A stretch of DNA of 64,000 nt, from assembly GCA_023101885.1 (NCBI GenBank), contig JALPQD010000016.1, forward strand, positions 9,549,634 to 9,613,633, written 5' to 3'. Source of the DNA: Typhlomys cinereus (Eukaryota > Chordata > Mammalia > Rodentia > Platacanthomyidae). The notes under the pieces are model-generated. The model did not search any database and was not told where the DNA came from. It saw nothing but the letters and a program-made list of their open reading frames with translations. The number at the start of each line of letters is the position of its first letter. Within the stretch, counting starts at the first letter, position 1. Both the position numbers and the translations under genes were made by a program. Positions 36,406-49,685 of the stretch are shown in pieces.

Positions 36406-39135
36406 TGCTAAAACAATTTATTGTAAAGTAACAAACAAGCTTACTAACTTTTAAAATATATGTGTAAATAAAATGAGAAAAAAGCATATTTATTTACTGT
36501 GACCTTTCAAAAGAGTTAACCCCAGTTTTACAGCAGTAACAGCTTAAAAATCTATTAAATAAATCAGTTTATATGTATACCTTGGAAATTTATTTATGTG
36601 CTTATGCTTTATTGTGTACATGAATATGAGAAAATTTATGTTTAATTGAATTTTTTAACAAGGCTAAAATGCTAACGAAAAAAGTAGTGTTATGTAAGAC
36701 CTGATATCACCTGATATTTTTATTTTAAGAAATACATAGCAGTCTACTAGTAGATACAGAAACACATGACTTAAAAGACAAGAGTTAGTATGTACTGGAC
36801 TAAAATGAACTTGCCCAGGACAGCACAGTGGACTAGGTGAGGGAAGGAAGGTTGCCATGTTCAGATCTTTATTCAAAGATCAGACACCATCTCACTATAC
36901 TTATGATACCTTGTCGTGAATAAACCATGTAAGCGTTGTTCTCTCTATTGCCTCTTCAATACTTTATGTGTAGTGATCATTTTGTATGTTGAAGAATCTT
37001 TTCTCTCTGTGGGCCACCTCTCCCTTCTACCCTTGGTCTCACTAACTCATAGTCAAGACTACAAAAGCTGCCAGTTTTCTTTCACAGCTTTGAATGATTT
37101 AGAATTCTGTTTTGCATTTCAGTTTGGTCTGTACCCATATGGCAAAGTCAAAACTCCAAACGAATCTGATAAAATCCATCTTGTGCTAGCCTTTCCCTGT
37201 AGGAAACTCTGGAAAGCTCTTGCCCTACTTGATTTTTTCTTCTGTGACCATCTGCATTTTCAGACTTGCCTGGTCTCACAATTGTCTCCGAAACGCAGAT
37301 TAAAAGAACTCAGCATGTTCTTTAGTTACCAGTGAGTTGAAAGACAGAATATACAAGCCAACCTGAAAACAGGAATAGTGTACATTGATACTGGTATTCT
37401 CAATTGAGAATGATAACTTTTAGAGTTAGTTCAGATCTAAAGATCATAAACTCATTTACTGGCATGAATAAGTTTGAACAATCAATATTTATTAAGGGGG
37501 ACAAATCATATTAAATTCTCAAAGCAATTTTTTGAACACTGATATCATTTCCACCTAATTTTTCAAGTTTTTTTCATTCTTTTTCAAAGTGCTGAGCACT
37601 CTGTACTTAAGTATTCATTTTTGTAGCTATAGTGAAAGTTAGAGTTGTAAAGATGCACATAAAAACATGTAAGTAGGAATGCTTTTATATTTCAGTTGAT
37701 TTTTGAAGAATGAGTGGGATCTGAATGGGCAGAACATGATGGAAAGAAGATTTTGTTTAAAGATATTCTTTTGTCTAAAAATCTGAAGGAACTTGTACTT
37801 GACAGCAACATGACAAGGTATCTGACTGAACAGCAGTATGAAAGGGCGTTGCCACTGGGAATTCTTTCCCCTTGCTCCAGTTCCCAGGAATTTTTTTGAA
37901 AACAAAATAGTGCAGCTTTCTTTCCTTCTTTGATATCCAAATAAAGAATAAAGAAAAAGCAAAAGGTCCAGACTCAGATCCCATTGGAGCAAGCTGAATC
38001 AAATAGACTCAAGAGACCTAGAGATATCTGTGCAAAAGACTGGTATAGAAAGACCAACATTCTCTCACACACAAACCCTTTACCAATAAACTGGTGTTTC
38101 GTATATGTGTTCATTGGCCCTCAGGAGCTTCAAGTTAAAGATATATTTTGGTTTTTGAAAAGGCAAAGACCTTTGATAAATAAATAGGCAATTTTGGATC
38201 TAAGTCTGGATAGCCCTGGATGCTGTATAAAACCTTCGGCCTTTGATTATCTAGAAGACAGAAATGGAAGTGTGACCCTGTAGGAGGATTCGAAGTACAT
38301 AAAGCAGCCTAAGAGAGAGTGACACCAGGTAGGTCTTTTCAGACTAATTGGCTGAGGGCAACACGTGCTTGGAGCTCATTAATATGCTTTGCTCTCTATT
38401 AGATTTTATGTCCTGTGGCTCATTAATTCCCTGTTGATATAGCCTCAGGCAGTGTTTCTTCCTCGCTGGGTTCATGGGGTAAAGACTTTCCTCCCTCCTA
38501 AAACCGTATCAATATTCAGTCTTACTGGCCTTGTAGCATTTGCCAATTCCTTCATGAACAGCTCCAACACATGAGTCCATTTTCAGCTCAGATGCTAACT
38601 TTAAAGTTGAGAGAAAAATAATTAAATATGACTAGAACTGAGTTAGTTCACACAGAGCTTGTTTCTGAGGCTTTCAACAATGAAGATGTAGTTCCCTTGC
38701 TATGCTTCTCCAGATGTTGATGATGTTATTCATTCAGACGGCTGGCACATGGTGATTTTAGTACTAATTGTCTTAATCTATTTGCTTGAAGGGAAAAGAG
38801 GGACTATACCAAGGCGATGGTTTAGACATTTTTTCTTCTTTTATTTTTAATAAGTTGAAAGTATTTGTAAAAATATTTATATCTCTTGCTGTACGTAAAC
38901 ATGTAAACCAAAAATCAAATCTAAAGTTAAGTGGTAGAGCTTGAATAAAGGAGAAATGAAATTTAGAGGGAAAATTAGAGGGAAAAAAATCCCCTATGGT
39001 TGTCCTGAAACCTAATGCTGCTTATGTAATGAACTTGGAATTGATCTCTCAAATTTCTTTTAACTAACTCAGAGAAGAGTAGTCTTTTCAATGTCTCTTG
39101 AAGAGTAAAGAAAAAAGTAAACAAACAACAAACAT
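36406..39135. other. Long unique sequence including a 139-codon frame
   Basis: No repeat family is recognised across about 2.7 kb. The plus-strand frame at 36916-37335 (139 codons, starting MNKPCKRC) is the longest frame in unique DNA. I do not recognise it. Its base composition is like the surroundings and no splice-site arrangement supports it. Probably chance, but conservation in relatives would settle it. Confidence 0.45.
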
Positions 39136-39815
39136 TCAGCATAAAAGTGCCCCATATCCAATGGTACTCTGGAGGGTAGTATGGATTGTCATGAATAGAT
39201 TAGAGCAGCTCTCAGTCCTCAACTGGAAGATTCCTTTTGTACTGAATTTGTTTAATGCAGATAACCACAACTGACAAAATTGCAGAAAACAAGCCACTGT
39301 GGACTGCTTGGCCCTAAACAGGATATTGAACTTACACACTAATCCCATGGCTCAGGGAACCTTCTTTCAGAAGAGAAAACTTAAGATCCTGAGTATCTTC
39401 TGGTAATAGCAGGGCTGCTACAACTTACAGAAATGATATCTATTTCCACAAACCCTACACAATATTTGGTCTGTCAACATTTCACAAAGGAAAAAGGGAC
39501 TATCTCAAAAAGTACACACATTCCTGAGCGACAATTGAAAGTTAGTAAAGTGGGAAGGGAAGCTACTTTCCTTAATTGTATACCTACTGATATCCATGCT
39601 CCAGCAAGTACTCAGGCACATGCCAATACAGGTAATCCAGATGAAACTCAGTGGGTCATATAATAAAAAAATATGAAGGTGGGAAAGAGACAGGTTAGAA
39701 AGAAGAAAGTTTGTAGTGAGAAAAGAGGGATGGTCGGGATCAGGAATGAAAGCAACTTACATTTTTTGTATTAATGACTGAAACTGTCAAAAAGTAAAAA
39801 TAAATTTAAAAAACA
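39136..39815 (+). repeat. Rep-X copy, plus strand
   Basis: Longest clear Rep-X copy with 43500-44140. Shared landmarks are AAGCCACTGTGGACTG near the start, CTACTGATATCCATGCTCCAG, GCAAGTACTCAGGCACATGC, CCAGATGAAACTCAGTGGG, and a purine-rich end followed by TGTCAAAAAGTAAAAATAAA. Confidence 0.6.
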
Positions 39816-40216
39816 AAAAGAAGTTTCTATAAATTTTCCTTACATTAATACAACTATCACATAATAGAATGTTTCTCACATATATCCATTAGCATAGTGC
39901 CTGAGCACATCTCAAAAACATTAGTACAATGAGAATGAAGATGGAAGGAAGGACATAATAAGATTGTTGTAGATTTTTGATCATTTTGCATACCAAGTAA
40001 TGGACATAAAGCCAATATTCTGAATCTCAGTGATGCTAATATCCTGAGAACATTAATGTGTGCTTGTGGCTAACTCTAGTTTCATCTTATGCCAAGTTTT
40101 TTTCTGGTGCACTGCTAAGACAATCTGCATGCAAAACAAATCACTGAGGAATGGCATGAACTTGCTTACAATAACAGTCATAATAAGCGTGTCATTTCAA
40201 TAGTTCATAAAATTTT
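39816..40216. other. Unique sequence
   Basis: Nothing recognised. Confidence 0.5.
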
Positions 40217-40500
40217 AGAAAGGAAAGATGGCTCAGAGGTTAAAGCTCTGCCTTGAAAACAGAAGGTCCTGAGTTCAGATCCCAGACCCATGTAAAAAAA
40301 AAAAAAAAACATGCAGATTGACAGCGGCCTATGCTTCCAGCCTTGGAAGGCAGAGTCTGGGAAATTCCAGAGCAAAAGCCAAGAGGAGGTAATGCAATCC
40401 AGGGTAATTCTCAAAGTCAGCTTTGGGCCTCCACAGGCAAACACATTGATCTCTGATGCACACAGACATAGATACACACATGCAGAAATTTTGAAAAATT
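40217..40500 (+). mobile_element. Old D-type SINE, plus strand
   Basis: AAGATGGCTCAGAGGTTAAAGC with CTGAGTTCAGATCCCAG gives A- and B-box-like motifs. A 16-base A run at 40296-40311 is a polymorphism-prone insertion inside the body. It ends in a CA-containing, A-rich tail. Confidence 0.85.
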
Positions 40501-41199
40501 AAAATTTCCCCAAATTTACAACTTTTAATTTAATTGTAGCTTCTTTTTTGTCAAGTAAATGTCTAATGTATTTGTAGTTGAAAACGTAAAAGTAATTTTT
40601 GAATAAAAACAGCGAACAAAATGTTAGCCTCCTGAGCCAGGTGATCACCTAATAATGAGAACTTGTAGGTAGGAAAGGTGTCAGAAACAGACTTATGCTT
40701 ACTTTGAAAGCGGCTCTTTCAGTGTGCAGAAAACGTCATTCAGATTCTATCCAAGGGCAGGTTAAAAATGGAGAACTTCATTTCTTCTTTCTCAACTGAG
40801 CATTGTCAGCATACTAGCTGCCGGAACTCACAAAGTTATGTGCCACAGATGTGTGGGTAATTATGATATACTATAAACATTGATATTGTATAATGGCCTT
40901 CGACATCATCCACCTGTGCCCTGGTTACCTGAATACTAAGCAATTACTGGGAGTAGGAAGAGATCACAGGCTGTGGTCTATAGAAAAAAAAGATTTTCTA
41001 CTTTTCTTTCTTTCCCAGTGTGCCCATCTTAGGGAATTAATGTGACTTAGGGACTTTTTAACCTATGAGATTTCTAAATTGTTTCTCTCTAGTATATCTT
41101 TTAACCAGAAAATAGTAACAGCTTTACACCTTTAAATGCATGCACACTTCATTGTCATTGTCAACACAGTGAAGAAAAATATATGTTTATTTTCTTTTT
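40501..41199. other. Unique sequence
   Basis: Nothing recognised. Confidence 0.5.
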
Positions 41200-41487
41200 A
41201 AAGTTTTTTTATTATTTATTATTTATTCAATTGTATGTGTATGCATGTGTGCATGTGTGTATGTATGTGTGTGTAAAACCACAGACGAATTCGGGAACCA
41301 CCATGGACCTCCTCCACTTCCTCCTTGTTTACTCTGCCCCGGGATTCACAGACTCCGCCCTACCAGGACCAGAAATGCTGGCTGCCCCCACTTCCATCCA
41401 GCGTCTATACGTGGGATCTAGGATCTGAAGGCAGGACCTTCCACCTGCAAGGCAGAGACTTTACTCCTGAGCCACCTCTCCAGCCCA
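41200..41487 (-). mobile_element. Young D-type SINE, minus strand
   Basis: The tail is T/ATT-rich with TG at 41235-41275. The body includes ACCAGGACCAGAAATGC on the plus strand, and the head ends GAGCCACCTCTCCAGCCC at 41487. No convincing target-site duplication was found by eye. Confidence 0.9.
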
Positions 41488-41724
41488 GAATCACATTGCA
41501 TCAACACTTAGACAGTCATGAAATTAGTTCTGTCAGTGAGTGTTAATGATGGAAAAAAAGATTGGATGGAATAGTCACATATGTCTGTGACTTGTGAACC
41601 CTTGACTTTAGTTCATAATAATAATGAAATCTTCCCATATTCTTGTACAAATGATTTCAAAGATTTCTATACAGCTATCAGTGTTAGTTTCTTTTGGATC
41701 ATTTCCTCTTTTTGTCTCTTTTAG

Positions 41725-41755
41725 GGCGGATATTATTTTTTATTTATTTATTTAT

Positions 41756-41817
<62 letters not shown>

Positions 41818-42013
41818 GAGGCAGGATCTCCTGTATCCTGGGCTAATCTCAACTGTATAGCAGAGGAAAACCCTAAACTTCTGGTCTCCTCCTCCCAAAT
41901 GATATTAGAAACATATGTGACCATGGTTTTATGATGTAGAACCAAGGATCAAACCCATAACTTCCTGCATGCTATGCAAACACTATACTAACTGAGCTAC
42001 ATCACCAGCCTCA
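41725..42013 (-). mobile_element. B4-like SINE (B1-type plus ID-type), minus strand, with tetranucleotide tail
   Basis: On the plus strand a (TTTA)n(TCTA)n tract (41740-41817) leads into the complement of B1 (GAGGCAGGATCTCCTGTATC, CCTCCTCCCAAATGATATTA). The complement of ID follows (GATCAAACCCATAACTTCCT, AACTGAGCTACATCACCAGC). Confidence 0.8.
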
Positions 42014-42734
42014 CATTTTGTTAAATCATACTAGGGATAAATGCAATGTTCTTGAGACACATACCACCTACAGCACATATTCAGCATCTAAGATAGCTCA
42101 GGAATTTTATGAGAAGTTTTACAAGGACTTCCCTTTCTTTTTCAGTGGCATATTAAGTAGTTATTATTAATCCAGGTGAGAATAAGAATTCAAACATTTC
42201 CAGAGAGGTTACAATGTGTTGTTCACAGAGAAACAGTGGCAAATAAAAGAAACAACAAAATGTTCTTTGGAAAGAAATTTATGAAAGCATCTGTCACATG
42301 CACAAATGAACTAAAATGAATATTTCTAAACAAAAGAACTCAAATCCCACACAGGAAATTCCCCAGACATAAGAAATTTGCATCTAAAGCAGAAAAATTG
42401 GAGATGGTTTTAAAAATTATATAATTCTCTTTAATTCTGTACTGTTTTTGCTAACCACTATGTAAATTCAACCATGAAAACAGAAGATGCCCATGAATAG
42501 AGAGGGAAAGAATATTGAGGAGCGAGGAAGAACAGCAGTACTAGGAGGCTTCCAAGACCAGGATAATATGGTTTGAGCAAAAACGAGTGTTGCCATTGGC
42601 ATGTTGATTTTAGGTGGCATGCTGTACCTAAAAGGCACCGTTTGGCAGCCACTTGATTATGCTATTCACAGGATTCTGGATTGTGAGAAGTATGAGTTTA
42701 TTCAGTAAAAGAAGAGAAGAATCCAAAATATGGT
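42014..42734. other. Unique sequence
   Basis: Nothing recognised. Confidence 0.5.
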
Positions 42735-42874
42735 TTAAGGGATGGCAAAATGGTTCAGTAGGTAATCCTAGAGCCATTAATTTGATCACCAGAAGTCTAT
42801 ATGATGGAAAGAGAACTCACTTCTGTAAATTGTTCTTTGAACTCCATAAGCATGCTGTGGCACACACAAACCTG

Positions 42875-42911
<37 letters not shown>

Positions 42912-42918
42912 AAATGAC
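42735..42918 (+). mobile_element. Old B2/B3-like SINE with (CT)n tail, plus strand
   Basis: GGGATGGCAAAATGGTTCAG and AGGTAATCC form the head. AACTCCATAAGCATGCTGTG and CACACACAAACC follow, then (TC)n at 42880-42907 and AAATAAATGAC. Confidence 0.6.
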
Positions 42919-43019
42919 AAAAATCAAAGGGTAAAAGAAGCTCATGAAAGATGGAGAAGACTATTAGAGTATTCTCTGAAATAGTAAAATGTGCAACATA
43001 ATTTTAGTGACCCCTTTTT

Positions 43020-43396
43020 GTAGTTATTTTTATTGCTGGGAGAGAGTACTCAGTCTCAACTTGTGGGAGAAAAAGGAGATTTGTTGGCTTATGAGTCCAA
43101 AGGGGATACAGTCCATCATGGCAGAAATCACACAGCAAAAGGTATAGTTGGAGGCAGAAGCAGGAGGCATGTTTAGGCCACTGAAGCCAAAAAGAAGGCA
43201 GAGAAAGCAGGAGCAAAGTGAGAGGAAGCAAGACCTGGTTATCAAACCTCAAGGTCCAAGGCCTGTCCCCCATAACACTCATTCATCCCGGAAGGATCCA
43301 CCTCTCAAAGGTACCTCAATTTTCCCAAACATTAACATTAGCCAAAGAGTCAAATTCATGGGTTTGTGGGGGTTGACTTACATTCAAACCCTGACA
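43020..43396 (-). mobile_element. MaLR/ORR1-like LTR, minus strand
   Basis: The minus-strand start reads TGTCAGGGTTTGAATGTAAG at 43396 downward. The body resembles 1812-3146 and 49304-49685, including the plus-strand motif ATACAGTCCATCATGGCAGA. Frames of up to 95 codons here are not genes. Confidence 0.7.
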
Positions 43397-43499
43397 TCCT
43401 CTTCCATAGACACACGATTTAATGATGTGGGGTGAGTCCAATGTCCTTGAAGAATGAAAATTTCTGGAGGGGAGAGGGATTCTGGCTCCTTGACATTTA

Positions 43500-44150
43500 T
43501 AATCTTTGTCCTGTGCCATCCTAATGAACAGGTTTTCATTACAGAAAAGTACAACTTGCCATAGTGCAGAAAATAAGTGACTGTGTATGACTTGTCCCTA
43601 AAAAGGACATGTAAGCCATTTCATCTCATTCCAAGCCTCAGGAAACATCATGGAGTGGGCAGAGGGGAGAGTAATCTTATAAGAGTCTGCAATGAGACAG
43701 GGGTACAACTACACATTACATTCTGAATATAACAGAGCTGTTACATCCATGATTTCATGACAGATTTTTTTAAAATATTTCCTCAAAACCTGCTTGAGAA
43801 TTGTTCTGTCAAGATTTTACCATGAGAAAGGAAAGATCTCAAGAGGTCCCTCAGCTCCCTGGGAGACTGATGAAGACTAATGCTGATTGGGAAGAAAGGA
43901 AGGATACTTTTCTCAGTGGTATACCAACTGATGTATTTTATGGGTCATACTCCAGCAAATGCTCAGGCATGTGTCATCAAAGGAAACCCAGATGAAACCC
44001 AGTAGGTCACACATGAAAAGACCTGAAATTAAGTAGGAGTCTGGCAGAGGAGAAGGGTTGTAAGGTGAAGAGGAGAGAGGCTGGGGTTGGGGATTAAGGT
44101 GGGAAAATATCATAAATTCTCTATTTTATGTATGTAGCATTAAAATAATT
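43500..44150 (+). repeat. Rep-X copy, plus strand
   Basis: Shares with 39136-39815 the order: an AAAATAAGTGACTGTG segment, GTATACCAACTGATGTATTT, CTCCAGCAAATGCTCAGGCA, CCAGATGAAACCCAGTAGGT, and a purine-rich tract at 44040-44100. Confidence 0.6.
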
Positions 44151-44170
44151 TTTTTAAATGGAGGGGAGGA

Positions 44171-44480
44171 GGGGTTGGAGAGGTGGCTCAGGGGTTAAGC
44201 CTCTGCCTTGCAGGTGGAAAGTCCTGAGTTCAGATCCCAGACCCTACTTACAGACACCGGGTGGAAGCGGGGCGGCCTGAGTTTCTGGTCCTGGTAGGGC
44301 GAAGCCTATGAATCCTGGGGCAGAGTAAACAAGGAAGAGGTGGAGGTGGTCCATGGTGGTTCCCAAATTTGTCCGTGGCTCTACACACACACACACACAC
44401 ACATATATACACACACATACATACACACACGCGCACACACACGCATACCCGCACAACTGAATAAATAATAAATAAAAAAA
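44171..44480 (+). mobile_element. Young D-type SINE, plus strand
   Basis: The head GGGGTTGGAGAGGTGGCTCA, with B-box-like GAGTTCAGATCC, is followed by a CA-rich compound tail and AATAAATAATAAATAAA. AATGGAGGGGAGGA at 44157-44170 and AATGGAGGGAAGGA at 44483-44496 form a 14-base target-site duplication with one mismatch. Confidence 0.9.
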
Positions 44481-44497
44481 CTAATGGAGGGAAGGAT

Positions 44498-46107
44498 AGA
44501 AAGTTTTCAAGTGGACATACATTGAGAGACCAGGTACCTAAGATGTGTAGGAGTGCACACAAGCCCAAGTAACTGCTTTCTTGGGCTTGTAAAACATCCA
44601 AGCATTAAAGAGGCAACTTCTGAGGTTTCAAGTTTGAATGTGGCAATTGCACTATTATTTCATTCCACAGTTGGCAATGTTTGGAAAACCTGTGACTGAA
44701 ATTTGCTTCCTTACCTTGTTTTGTAAATAAAATCTGAAGCTGCCTGGGAGGAGGAGGACACAGGGAGCTTTAGCAAAGGAAAGAATTGTGCTGACAGTAT
44801 ATTTCGCACCAACTGTGGGGATCTCTACCTTTTCCCATCCCTTTTTCAGAGCTAGCTTTGGTTGGAGTTCCTTACAGAGTTTCACAGGCTGTCACAGTGC
44901 TAGATGCAGACTTCAGCTCCAGGCAATCACAATTAAGTCATAATCAAAATATGCCCTCACAAAGGTTGTTAGTTCAGGGTGCAGTTCAGTTGGGGTGAAG
45001 CGAACACATTGAAAGACCTCAAAATAAAAACAGCATTTCAATCACATTCTTGAAATCCTCCAATGCACCCCAGAACCAAAACATTTAAAACATTTATTCA
45101 GACAAAAGTTAAATGCCTGAATTCTTTAAAAATCGTATGTATTTATGTGTCAGGAAGTGTTTGGAGCCACAAACGTCCTTTCGTTTTAGGTCTTTTCATA
45201 CCAAAACATGGCATGACAATGTTCAGGTTAACTTTAACACAACAGAAACATCCTAGGTAAAAAACATTGACACATGCTTGCAATGATCTCTGTTATTTTA
45301 ATCTACATTTGTATATATGTCACCTTTATATTTGATTCAAGGTAATAAATTTAATAAATGTTATTTGCTATTTTATCTGCAGTCAGTATTATACATAAAC
45401 AGATGTATAATACAAATGTATTTGAGGATATTATTCAAGTATAATAACCACATGAAATTTTTAGGTATCTTGTTTGATACTGCATTTTTCATCATCTCTT
45501 GTCATTATTATTTAAAGAGCTTCCTACTTTCTTTGGGTTCTTTTAATCATTTAGGGAATTAGCCATATTTCTATCATACTCATTATCCAAAAATGTTACC
45601 ATTTTTTTTTCTCAAGAATGTTCTGCCATGCACTGTTCCCGCAGATGGAGCTGAAAGTCCAATCTGCCTATAAACTCAGGTCCATGTTCTCGCTGCCATT
45701 TGCGCATGTATGTACTGATTAAATCACTTCACAGGATGAGCTCCTAATGAAGTCTTCATTATTTTGTCATCCCTGACCAAGGTTGAGACTCTTTATCCAT
45801 ACTGCTCTTATGGTTTGGAATGTTTTTACCATGTCTGTAATTACTAGCCTGTGTTTTCATCAGGACTGAAGTCATAGCCACGTATAAAAACTCATCTTAA
45901 GTTTTCCATGAGATATGCTCCTTTCTTTGAACCCTTTATTTATACTTTCTGAAATAGCAAATGTTTTATTCTCCTTGTCTGTGCAAGAATCATCTGTCTA
46001 CATGTACATATCATAATACAATTTCCTAGCATTTTAAGAGTAAAGGGAAACATCTAATTTTTTTGATTTCTAATTCCATGTAATATGAAATTAAAGTTGT
46101 ATTTGTC
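44498..46107. other. Unique sequence
   Basis: No family recognised in about 1.6 kb. Frames at 44655-44885 and 45317-45562 have no domain. Confidence 0.5.
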
Positions 46108-46343
46108 AGGGCAGGAGAGATGGCTCAGGGGTTAAGACTCTACTTCACAAGCAAAAGGTCCTGATTTCAGGATCCCATGTCCCAAGCAAAAAACGCCAGG
46201 TGGAGATGGCCTAAGCCTGCACTTTGGGCTCTGGTGGGTGGAGCCTGGGAAATCCCAGAGTGAAGCAAGAAAGGAGGTAGAAAAAATCCAGGATGATTCC
46301 TGAAGTCATCCTTCATCTTCTACGGGACACACAGTGCCCTCTG

Positions 46344-46384
<41 letters not shown>

Positions 46385-46402
46385 TAAATAAAATATTTTT
46401 GA
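46108..46402 (+). mobile_element. D-type SINE, older subfamily, plus strand
   Basis: GGGCAGGAGAGATGGCTCAG begins the head, with GGTCCTGATTTCAGGATCCC at the B-box area. The body includes GGGCTCTGGTGGGTGGAGCC, and the tail is (CA)n at 46347-46382 then AAATAAATAAAAT. Confidence 0.88.
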
Positions 46403-46971
46403 AAAGTTGCATCTGTTAGATATATATTTTTGTCAGTTTCTTCATTACAGTCTATGACACGCTTTACATACATATGCTAAGTGGTATATTGACATATATA
46501 TATACACACTAATCTGAATTCTAATCCATGTGCAAATTTGCTTATTCAATAATGTAAATATGTTTTGTATGCTATGTTCAAAAAATAATGATGACACAAC
46601 AAATAAATGGCTGTAATAGTTTACCTAATTTTATCTGTATTATGTTTCAAAACACAAACTTTGCAAAAAAAATAGCAATGAAGAGTGCAGTAAGTACCAC
46701 ACAAATATTTGTAATGTAATGTGGACATTACTTTTCACTTGAACTTTGAAGAATTAGGAAACATTCAGCAGTCTAAAGTGAAAAGAGATGAATCAGGTCA
46801 GGAATTTTAAATAAGCTATGTGTTCAGAAGAAAAAGAAGGTTGAAGTGTAGAAAAATGAAAGCGGTTGTTTATAATTGTTTTTAGAAAAGAGAAGTAGGA
46901 AAAAATGAAAAGGACAGTTAAAAAGACAATAGCATAAATATTGTAAGAATAGCTCTCATAGCAAGATAGTA
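46403..46971. other. Unique AT-rich sequence
   Basis: Nothing recognised. Confidence 0.5.
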
Positions 46972-47345
46972 GGAGGCTGGGGAGATGGTTCTGTGAGCAA
47001 AACACTTGCTGCACATGTGTGAGCAAGTGAGTTTCTAGTGTGTATCCAAATCCAGATGAAACTGCACCAAGGTGGGAGGCTGAGATGGGCAAATTCCTGG
47101 AATTCCACGGCAAAGAAAATCTGTCTCAGACAAGGTAGAAGGCAAGGACCAATGCAGATGCTGCCCTCTGACTTCTACTCGCAAACTGTAGAAAGTGACG
47201 TCCTTGTGCCCAAGGAGAACACTCCCATATACATAAATCATATATAGTAACAGAAATACACAGACACACACAGACATGCATACAGACACACACAGACACA
47301 CACAGACACACATACACACACACATATACACACACACACTCACAA
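46972..47345 (+). mobile_element. B4/RSINE-like SINE with CA-rich tail, plus strand
   Basis: AGGCTGGGGAGATGGTTCTG starts a tRNA-like head. A B1-like middle (GGTGGGAGGCTGAGATGGGC, AATCTGTCTCAGACAAGG) and CCCTCTGACTTCTACTCGC follow, then a degenerate CAGACA/CACACA tail at 47255-47345. Confidence 0.65.
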
Positions 47346-49303
47346 AAAGAGAGTACAAGAGTTATAATCTCAAGTTCTGTGAAAATAATGTTATTTTATC
47401 CAAAAGAAATGGAAGAAGGTCCTAAATGACAGTCATACTTTAAGTAAATAGGGAAGATAACAAATTCTGCTTTCTGGAATAATCTGTGCTATGTGATCAA
47501 ATATAGTTTTCTTAGTAAGAAACAAGTAACTAATACTTAATTGACTATCTGAAAAATCTCTCCATTCTAATCCCTCCTCTTAGTTATGTGACCCAAAAAC
47601 ATACCTAGTATCCAATAAATAACTGTTGAGTGATACCAAATATTCAAAATGTTACATTACTTCCCAGATGTTCAGGAATTGTCAAAATGCCAACAGTTAT
47701 GGAGCCATATGACACATTCTGCTTTGATTTCTTACATCTCTCTCACAAATTTCTGCTTTACTAGATAAAAGCTCCTGTTAATATCATAAAATTCATCCTG
47801 CAGGCACTGTTAGACTGTTAGTACTTCCCTTCAAATGACTGGAGTCGCAACTTCTATACCGTTATTTTCCAGTGTATGCCATCTTAAAAACTTTCTGAAA
47901 TTAATCTTTTCATTCCTTTGCTATCCATAATCCAAATTTAACTTTTTCTCCTTAAAAAATTACTTTCACTTTTGAAGCAGTTGTTTTCAAATATTAATGG
48001 TTTATTTGTTCTCCCAAACATTTCTTTCATGTACTGCTTTTTACTATTGTTTTTCTTTTTTCCTGGAAATGGAAACCACTTCATCTTCCTCTCTCTGAAT
48101 CCTTTCTACAGCAGTAATGGTTAGTGGTCATTTTGTTCTTTTTAAGTAAGTGATGGAGGAGATGATTTCTAATTTCCCAATCATTTTGTATAGGATCAAC
48201 TATCAAAGTAGCCTCTCTTTTAATGACTGAGGCTTCCTCCTTGTGATTTGTGTCTATATTTCTTGTCATCTAAATGTGATCCACATGAAAGACAGTTTCC
48301 TGCCGTCTTGAGATTCAAGATGTCCATGTCAGTTTCTATAACTTTTCCCACGAAGCTTCACCTCGACAATCAATCTTTGTGGGGTTTCATGGGTCATCCT
48401 CTTTCACAGTGCTGTTGTTCTTGTGTGTCTGTACATTGTCTAAACCCCATAATTTAAGCTGCAGAAGGTAGCATTTTCATTGATTTCCTCATTCCATTTA
48501 GTCCAATGCTCTGCTGAAGATTCAGAATGATGTGGGGACATATGTTTATTTCCCAGTTACATCTGCTGCTGTTGAACACTTAGCTTCTCAGAAATATTGT
48601 ATATTTTTTATCAGTTTTGCCTTCTGTTCTTCCCAGTCCCACTGGCCCTTCTTTTTTATGCACTTGATTACAACTTTTGCCATGAAAACAGTGGAAAGAT
48701 CCTGACCACCGCATTCTCTTTTGGGTTCCCTACCTTCTTCATTCTTTTGCGTCATCTCACCATTAGTTCCAGAAAGCAACTGGTAAAGGTGATCAAAGGA
48801 GTCAGATCAGGTGTGCAGAGTCACCAATAAGTACTGGAGTGAGAATTCAGACTCCATACTGTCAGCTTGTTTTGGAATATATCAGTACACCACTGTATTC
48901 ATTGGTTCTTCATATGTCCTGTTTGAAGATAACAAATTATTGTCTGTAAGACACCTACCTCATGTCTTATTGATGTTTGCTACAGCAATGGGCAACATTC
49001 ATGCCACAGTTTGAGTTTTTAAAAATCTACTGGTATGTACTAAAGTTTTAATGTATTTTATTGTTTTATTTATAATCTTCTTGTTCTAGACAGAGGCTCA
49101 CACACATATGAACATCAAAGAATTTGCTCTGGGTAGCTTAACACTTAGACAGCAGAGTCAGAATTCATTTTCACATAATTTTGTTTGCCAATTCAAGAGT
49201 CTGAATCATTGTATCACACTAAACCAGAGGTTCTGGGTTGTTTCTAACTGCATCAGCTAGAGTAGGCTGGTAAGTTGACCTCCTAATATTCCTTTAGCTT
49301 ATT
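47346..49303. other. Unique sequence
   Basis: About 2 kb with no family I can support. Parts of 48060-48500 and 48600-48840 are pyrimidine-rich and could be very old LINE, but motifs are lacking. Confidence 0.45.
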
Positions 49304-49685
49304 TGTCATGGTCTCAGTTATCTTTCTTTCTGCTTGTATGAGACAATGCACATGCATGGTTTAAGGGAAAGATTTATTTTACTTGTGGGTTTGGAGAGGT
49401 GATACACTCCATTATAGAGAGAAAGGCATGAACAGCAACAGAAGCAGGCAATGGTTCAGGTCACTGCAGCCATCGTGGAGGCAGAGATAGCAAGCAAGAG
49501 GAAACCTGCAAGAACAGATGGCTAGCGGAAGCAGGGTAGGCTCCCTAACCCCAAGGTCTGCCCTGTCACTTGCCTTCTGCCAGCAAGCTTGTACCTCTTA
49601 AAGGTGCCACAACCTTCCCACATATTATATGGCTAAGGATGCAAATATATGAGCCTATGAGAGAACTCACATTCAAACCATGACA
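49304..49685 (-). mobile_element. MaLR/ORR1-like LTR, minus strand
   Basis: On the minus strand it starts TGTCATGGTTTGAATGTGAG at 49685 and continues with CATATATTTGCATCC, GGAAGGTTGTGGCACCTTTA, an AAAATAAATCTTTCCC polyadenylation area and an end in TGACA. The 382-base length suits a solo LTR. The flanking five bases do not match, so no duplication is claimed. Confidence 0.78.
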
